Below are positions 58,008 through 64,000 of a stretch of DNA of 64,000 bases, one piece after another. The notes below the pieces were generated by a model. That model did not search any database and had not been told where the DNA came from. It saw only the letters and a program-made list of their open reading frames with translations. The stretch's first letter is position 1; each line of letters starts with the position of its first letter. A program made the position numbers and the translations under genes. Source of the DNA: Peltaster fructicola (lineage: Eukaryota; Ascomycota; Dothideomycetes); the NCBI GenBank assembly GCA_001592805.2, contig CP051142.1, positions 2,666,001-2,730,000 of the forward strand, in the 5' to 3' direction.

Positions 58008-59557
58008 TCAACCTTTGCGGCCGAAAGGCAGGTGGGTCGACATCTCGTCGGTAAGGCCGTACCAGACAGTGGACAGAGTCAGGATGATGATAATGGCAGT
58101 GAGGATTCCAGCTCCAGCTTTATCACCTGTGGTGATGGCGGCATAGACGACTTGTGGGTTTGCATCCTGTGTACCAGCTGAAGGATTGCCCTGACTAGTA
58201 CCTCCGGTGGTGTTAGTAACAGCCAGTTTGCTGTACTTGACCAGGTTAGATTGGATGACCTGCATGGCTGACATCTCTTGTCCAACGCCAGTAGTGCCGT
58301 CCTACGATGGTCAGCAAGATTTCTTGGGATGCCACATAGACTCACCCATTTTCCGTTGTTGAACCATAAAGTACCACAGTCCGAACCGCTGGTTCCTCCA
58401 ATGCACTGGGCTGCTGCTGCGGATGCTGAGGCGGCCAGGTACGTGTTGATTGAGTCCGACAGCCAGGGGCGTATTGCCTGTGAGTGTTAGCCATTGTGAG
58501 ATCACCAAGGAATAGACTGACGCTGTCTGTGCAAGGAATCGAGAATAACTCGCTTTGAACGAGAGCTGATCGGTGTTACAGTTGACGGGCGAGTTGGACT
58601 CGCAGGCGACCTCGGTCATGACCTTTGCAGAATTGAAGAAGACCGAAGACGAGGTGTTCCAGATCGCGGTTACTCGATCCTTCCAGATGGTACTGTTCGT
58701 TGCGGCGTACATGACCGCAGCACCGTGCAGAGCCATGCCTGAGCTGTACGTCCACTCAATATGGTTCCAATCGGTGCAGTTCTTGAGGTCATCCATGCCG
58801 TCCCATACGTGGTATTCCGTACTGATGAGTTGGGTCCTCTGAGACCAATTGTAGCTCTTCTCGGCCCAGTCCAGGTAGCTGCTATTCTTCGTGTAGTGTC
58901 CCAAGCGTGCTGCCAAGTTGAAGAAACCGAAGTTAGTAGGTGAATTTTTATAGTCATAGCCGTTATTCTGCGAAAATATTAGTTTTCCGAAAGAGCTGCG
59001 TCGTTTTCGCCACTCACAAACGCGAATATCTGCCACTTGAGACCACCGGAGCATGACGTTGTGTCCCAGCGAAGTGCCTGGGTGTTGAAGACCGCCTGGG
59101 CTAAGGCCAAATATTGAGGTAAGTCAGAACTGGGATTAGGTAGGTTAAATTCAGCCGCACCCATCGCAGCGAAGCCCCAGAAGACCTGATCATCGTTGCC
59201 GAGATCTTTGGTCTGGTTTGTGGGCATGAAATCGGCATTGGAGCCTGCTTGGAACTGCATACCCTGCATGACCTGTGCGTTGTATTCCGAGTCTCCTGTC
59301 AGATACCAGTAGTCGATCAAGCTCATGAACATCTCTCCGACCTCCCACCAGTAGTATTGCGTAACCGATTGATCAAGAAGTCCTGGCACATTCGACAAGA
59401 TAATGCTTCCGTTGTTCTTGGAGTAGTAGGACACCATTCGCGCTGCGATAGTCTTCGCTGCGGCTTTGATAGAGTCTTGACTGGTCACATCGAGGGTGAT
59501 AGCGAGAGCAGAGTGTGAGGCTGCAGCCAGACAGGCAATGAGGGAGTGGATACGCAT
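58008..59557 (-). CDS. DCW1: GH76 endo-alpha-1,6-mannanase-like (Dfg5/Dcw1)
   Basis: This is a cell-wall enzyme of the Dfg5/Dcw1 family, thought to attach GPI proteins to the wall glucan. Exons are 59557-59018, 58967-58518, 58477-58346 and 58301-58008 (471 aa). The signal peptide is residues 1-19 (...SALA). The catalytic Asp-Asp pair is in [17 protein letters not shown]. The joins restore [35 protein letters not shown], and later [29 protein letters not shown]. Intron 2 is only 40 bp with a weak gtctat donor but a good GCTAAC branch site. The C-terminus has a hydrophobic segment ([20 protein letters not shown]) followed by about 15 residues, so it is either a transmembrane anchor or a less typical GPI signal. 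DFG5 and DCW1 cannot be separated here. Confidence 0.92.
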
Positions 59558-62140
59558 CGTGATGAAGTCGTGGATGGGTTGGCGTGAGGTTGCGCCGGGA
59601 GCGACTGGGCTGCGGTGGTGCGCAAAGCTTGCGAACTACGAAGATTGATCGTAGACGGTGGGCGTGTGATGCTGAAAACAGCTCGTGAGGAGTGTGGCGG
59701 CCTTTGCGCAATGTCGTTGGTCGTAGTTGATTGTGTGTGTGAGGGCGTGAGACGTGGACGAAGTCCAGGAGTTCCGGATTCGGATTATCTCCGCTTGAGC
59801 ACGGCTTCTCCGGCGCAGATCGTTGGCGGGAGCAAATACAAAGCACGGTCAACGAATAGCGAGAGATGTCGTTGTAGCCATGGATGAAGGAGTAAGACAA
59901 GCGAGGCAGGATACGCTTGAATACAAGCAAACAAGAGAAGCGTTTGCCAAGGGGCGCGGAATGATGATGGTGTATACGCGTGGCAATTGAGTGATCCGTG
60001 CGCGACACGAATAGATCTGCACAGACCACACCCTCTTCGCATCAACTTTATGCGACATCAGCTTGATGCCTACGCGCGACATCATTCATCGCGCGATTAT
60101 CGACAACTGCAACAAGACATCTCACATTCTTGCTAGCTATACTCTTATCGATCACACGGCTGACTCCAACACTCGATATAATCTCGTGCCGACCGTGTCG
60201 CTGTCGAATCAGAATGCGCTGCCCGCCTTCTCACGAGATCTATTTCTTCTCGGTAGAGGCCCCGAGCCTCTGAGATACTTCAAAGCTACCCAGACGCGAG
60301 CCATACGAGACATCAAGCATTATAGATCCTAGATGAGTGGGCTTCTAGCATGTCATGTAGCCCATCTACCACCAGAACGAGTGTTCACGATACTCGCAGG
60401 CAGCGACGATACTCGCGAGCAGCAACATCGCAGAACAGACACCAACGTAAGATGACAGTTCGATACATCTGGCTTCAGACAACGTCGATGCGTACTACAC
60501 GATCCCCTCCTGTGAGACATGACACAGCTCAACTCCGAGCGCATGCAGCTCGACGCTACACCTTTTGCCGTCCAATGATCAATATCTCACCAAGCACAGT
60601 GCCAGATGACATCGTCAAAGCATTATTATCTACAAAGCATACTATCAATAACAGTTTGTAGCAAGGCCGATATCACTGCCAAGCTCTCTCAACTACAGAC
60701 TGTCTTTACATATCACCTCGCCTCCAGCAGTTCACGAACACTATCAGCCACGAGGCTTCATGTGCAGGACATTTAAGAGAGGTTGGTAAAGGTTTGTCAT
60801 ACGGCATAACAGCACACATCAGGTGAGCAGCTATTCAGTTGCTCTCCTCTCCTCGAAATCCCTCGCTTGCCGAAGCAACCACGATGATCATTCAGTCGCT
60901 CCTTGCACAATGGCCACAATAGTGCTTACTGGTGACAGACGCTCACCGATACAGGGAAATCTTTAGGATCGAGTCGGGACAACGCTACCTGTCGAGACAC
61001 TCTGCTACTACGACTCGATCGTCCCTCCAACTCATAGACAGAATCTTGTTTCTACCACTGGTCGACCTCATATATACCACACGACCTGCTTTGTTCGCAA
61101 CGCCACTACTTTTAGTGACATTCAGTGATGCGAGGTAAGATGCGTCTGCCGCGACTGGCTTGCAACGACCTCGCCTGTCGCTTCTGTTGGCTTCAAGAGC
61201 TAAAGGCAAGACGCACCATGCAGAAAGCTCTTCAACCTAGGCGATACAGAAGACACCGTGTCATCCTGCATGGCCACGAGTCGCAAGACTCCCTGTCGGT
61301 CATGGTTTGTTCACATCAAAGTCACTTACGCACGAGGATAGGTCTGCCTTGCGAATCGATCAATGAAAGCATTGATAGCTTAGCAGATGGCGCATTCGAG
61401 AGGTTTCAGTCGCTCGATACTTGTCGCATTTGGTGCTACTACCCGATCTCGATGGACAGTTCCTGATGAGAGTTGTCTAACAGGCATGAATTTTCCCAAC
61501 ATGCCTACGCTGACCATGGTCTACTAGGCCCATCATCTATCGGTACACTCATGGACGACTTGCATATCTCGTTCTGTCCTGCACGCGTTAGCGCCGCCTG
61601 TTACAGTCATATCGACGCACGAGCGTCGTCAATCAGGTCTTTGTGTCTCTCCTAGGGACTCACCGCCCAGAGCAGGCGATACCGGCCCGTTGTTCATGGC
61701 ACTCGCTGTCTGTCACTGGCATTCTCGCATGACGACGACCGCTTCGGTTGGAAGATATCAGCCAGCTGACCAAGCTACGCACATACCAGCGTATACCAAT
61801 GGACACTCCTAATCACCAGATATCCTCGACAAGGGGCCTGGTCACTAAGACAATTGCGGGAGACCATGTCAGAGCACTTGACTATGACGGTCTGCTCGGG
61901 TGGTAGACCGATAGCTACAAGTTGCGCCTTTCTATAATGCGATCCTCTCGCGCTTCATGCCTGGACCGGCTGATCCCGTGCTCTTTCCAGTTGTGTATAC
62001 TCCTTCCGTTCGTAAGTTTAAATACTTCTTCTCCGCTCGAATTTCTTCCTTCTCCTTCTTCCTACACATCACAATCAAAAGTGAGTACTTCACGAGACTG
62101 CCATCGTCGCCGGTCGCCCGCCGCCGACAAGTAGCATTCC
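59558..62140. other. 2.6 kb gene-poor stretch
   Basis: I find no convincing gene here. A 218-codon frame on the minus strand (59373-60029) overlaps the GH76 start out of frame and lacks an initiator ATG and family features. At about 60393-60425 a short direct repeat around acgatactcgc occurs twice. Near 62010-62090 a TATA-like tttaaata, a pyrimidine-rich tract and an A-rich leader, followed by a possible gtgagt-aag intron, look like the promoter and 5' UTR of the candidate gene that begins at 62141. Confidence 0.4.
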
Positions 62141-62677
62141 ATGGCTACTGCCGGTGGTGTGGCAGTGGGCCACAGGCAGTTCTTCTGCCGTGGTTTTCGG
62201 AAGGGTGACGTAAGTCTCCCACATGACTCAATTGCAGATGCAGAGCTGACCTTTACTAGCCCCAAACAGTCATGGTGAGCATATGTTGCTGCCAACGACA
62301 GAGCAAGGACTAATATAAGATAGCCGCCGCCGCCAGCCCGCCAGGAGGAGCCGTCGCCGCAGCCGCCAGTCCAGCAGCTGCTGCCGCCGCCGCCACCGCC
62401 GCCGGTCGTCGTGAGTCAATCTAGATGGATTCCACTTGAACGAAGTACTGATCATGGACAGACCTCTGGTGTCGCCGCCGCCGCTGCTGCCGCCGCCAGC
62501 CAGCAACAGGAACCGCCGCCAGACGCCGCCAGCAAGCAACAGGAACCGCCGCCAGACGCCGCCAGCAAGCAACAAGAGCCGCCGCCAGCCAGCAACAGAA
62601 GCCATCGCCAGCCGCCACCAGCCAGCAACAGTTGCTGTCGCCGGGGACTGTCTATGCGGTATTTTGGGAGGGAGTGA
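62141..62677 (+). CDS. Candidate small Pro/Gln/Ala-rich protein, four exons
   Basis: A consistent model joins 62141-62209, 62260-62274, 62324-62410 and 62462-62677 (128 aa). All introns are phase 0 and have good donors (gtaagt, gtgagc, gtgagt) and AG acceptors of 49-51 bp. The product begins MATAGGVAVGHRQFFCRG, continues through a Pro/Gln tract (PPPPARQEEPSPQPPVQQ), an Ala run, and two to three copies of a 9-residue repeat (QEPPPDAASKQ-like), and ends RGLSMRYFGRE. No family is recognisable. A TATA-like element and pyrimidine tract lie 80-130 bp upstream. The opposite strand also has a Leu/Gly-rich frame, which I take as a shadow of the GC-rich repeat. The exon set could still be chance in low-complexity DNA. 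Confidence 0.35.
62495..62600. repeat. GCC/CAG-rich tandem repeat
   Basis: About three units of 33 bp (core caacaggaaccgccgccaga, then cgccgccagcaag) follow GCC-trinucleotide runs. Units 1 and 2 are almost identical, and unit 3 is shorter. It codes QEPPPDAASKQ in the candidate small gene. Confidence 0.7.
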
Positions 62678-64000
62678 AAGGGGTGGTGGAAGGTCGTTGT
62701 ATACATAATGATCGATATCTACTAAAAAGTATTATGTCACATGTCCTCCTACAACGTCTCGTGATTGACTCCTGGAATTATCCAGAGCAAATTTCTATAC
62801 CACTCAGCTGTAGGAGAAGGTGTGAAGTGGTGAGCAAGTGAAGTATAGCTAGCTGATGGGCGAAGAAGGTCACTGAATAGCGCAAGAGTAGCTGCGCGAA
62901 CGGTCAGATCAGGGCTTGGAGGAAGATGTGCTTTCCGTAATGCAAGGATTGAGCCTGTGGAAGTGGACTGATCATACGGTGTGGTATAGAGAGATGCTCA
63001 CTTCTGATTGCATAGTGTTCGGCTCAGAGCGAAAACATGAAGGAGGTGGGTAGTGTCTCAGAACAGACAACCGATCCTCTCAGCAACCTTACATCCCGGT
63101 CAAACTCACGAAGGACGGAGTCTCGAACAAAAAGTGTAGATACGGACGTCTGTTGGTAGAAGCTCTTTGAGTCTCTCGTCAGTATCAACGTGACAGAACA
63201 GAAGACTGCCATGGACAGCTGGTTGCATGTCAGAGGCGACGACAACCCATGACTCTTGGACATCAGCTCTCTGGTCTGCTCGTGCAGTCAGTGAAGCTTG
63301 CTGAAGCATCTATGATGATGGGTTTGACGCGATGTTCGAGGATGTCACACGTCAGTCTTGTGAGACTTCCCTGGTCTGCTCATCAAGATGATGGAAGCGT
63401 GATTGAGCATGTCCATGGGAAATCCATGTAGGATATAGGGCGCACAATCAGAGCTCGATGCCCTCCAACCTACGTGTTTATGCCACTTGAAGGAGCACCT
63501 TTGGAAATGGCGACCTTGACGGTGCTAGGGGACGTGTTGAGTACTGAACCGACTTGATAGTGGTTCTGCAGTGCCAATGAAAATCTCCAATATGTGTCAG
63601 CGCCACGGCACGACAGATAGCTCGTCCGCCTCAAAGACGAGCAGATGAGTCGCTATCTCGGTGGAGTGATCATTGCTCGATAATGCTGTGCATCGCAGCA
63701 CCGTCATCATGCGTGCTGAACAAGTCTTCAGGGAAAGACGTCGTCATTGTGCGAACCATCGCATACTCGAGCCCAACAATCTCTGCAGCATATCAAGGCT
63801 AACAGAGCAGCAGAATACTGCTGGGGTTACCAACGGTCAGATATCTGAAGATGTAGTGACCACCACAACGAAAGCGCCAAGCGTCAAGCGGATCCTCTGC
63901 TTACAACACCACTTCATCTCACGGTAATAACGAACCGTCATCTCATTCCCGAGATACCCATCGAGCACAGATGCCCATGCGCAACCCAGGTCAGCGGCCG
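62678..64000. other. 1.3 kb gene-poor right edge
   Basis: Only short open frames (at most about 85 codons) with no family features occur to the right edge. I see no tRNA, telomere-like repeat or mobile-element end. A gene could begin beyond the edge. Confidence 0.35.

Noticed and set aside
59373-60029. 218-codon minus-strand frame
   Set aside because: It overlaps the GH76 signal peptide region in another frame, has no family features, and its composition looks non-coding.
62270-62605. Minus-strand Leu/Gly/Arg-rich frame
   Set aside because: It is the reverse complement of the GCC/CAG-rich repeat; composition and repetition come from the repeat, and the plus-strand model has coherent splice sites.

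Overview
The window is nuclear DNA from a filamentous ascomycete (Pezizomycotina; a Dothideomycetes-like fungus is my guess, made without a search). The basis is the gene set (TIM23, GAR1, CCT8, GUT1, CRN1, TWF1, TAH18, CTK2, ERG5, a eukaryotic nitrate reductase), a Zn2Cys6 transcription factor, dense gene packing on both strands, and introns of about 40-60 bp with GTRNGT donors and CTAAC-like branch sites. I saw no mobile element, tRNA, rRNA or CRISPR array.

Layout. 1-7.5 kb: the 3' end of a GH47 mannosidase, an NSUN-type RNA m5C methyltransferase (-), GAR1 (+), TIM23 (+) and a large F-box protein (-). 8.4-12.4 kb: a Zn2Cys6 regulator followed by a secreted amidohydrolase. 13.5-20.8 kb: CCT8 (+), an ArfGAP (+), a BTB protein (-), an EBP-like sterol isomerase-fold protein (-) and glycerol kinase (-). 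20.8-23.2 kb is gene-poor. 23.2-29.9 kb: a Gly/Ser repeat stress-type protein (+), a peroxisomal 2,4-dienoyl-CoA reductase (-), ATG33 (+), coronin (+) and a four-helix membrane protein (-). 30.5-37.1 kb: TAH18 (-), a two-RRM protein (+), twinfilin (-) and a muconate-cyclase-like propeller (+). 37.3-45.5 kb: a 1784-residue protein joining a nucleotidyltransferase-like N-terminus to ankyrin repeats (-), then a BOR1/SLC4 transporter (-). 46.4-53.5 kb: nitrate reductase (-) and nitrite reductase (+), divergent around a shared 0.9 kb promoter with a tight GATA-site cluster. 53.6-59.6 kb: CTK2 cyclin (-), ERG5 (+) and a GH76 cell-wall mannosidase (-). The last 4.4 kb is gene-poor except for a possible small Pro/Gln-rich four-exon gene.

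Most genes are single housekeeping genes. The clear functional unit is niaD-niiA, which reduces nitrate to nitrite to ammonium. Looser themes are actin (coronin, twinfilin, ArfGAP traffic), sterols (ERG5, EBP-like) and cell-wall or glycan enzymes (GH47, GH76).

The items most worth a second look are the nucleotidyltransferase-ankyrin fusion, the apparent one-base frame breaks in the low-complexity C-termini of GAR1 and of the Gly/Ser repeat protein, the low-complexity insert in the GH47 enzyme, the RGG-tailed CTK2, and the candidate small gene at 62.1-62.7 kb. Exon joins were read by eye; every multi-exon model given here sums to a whole number of codons.
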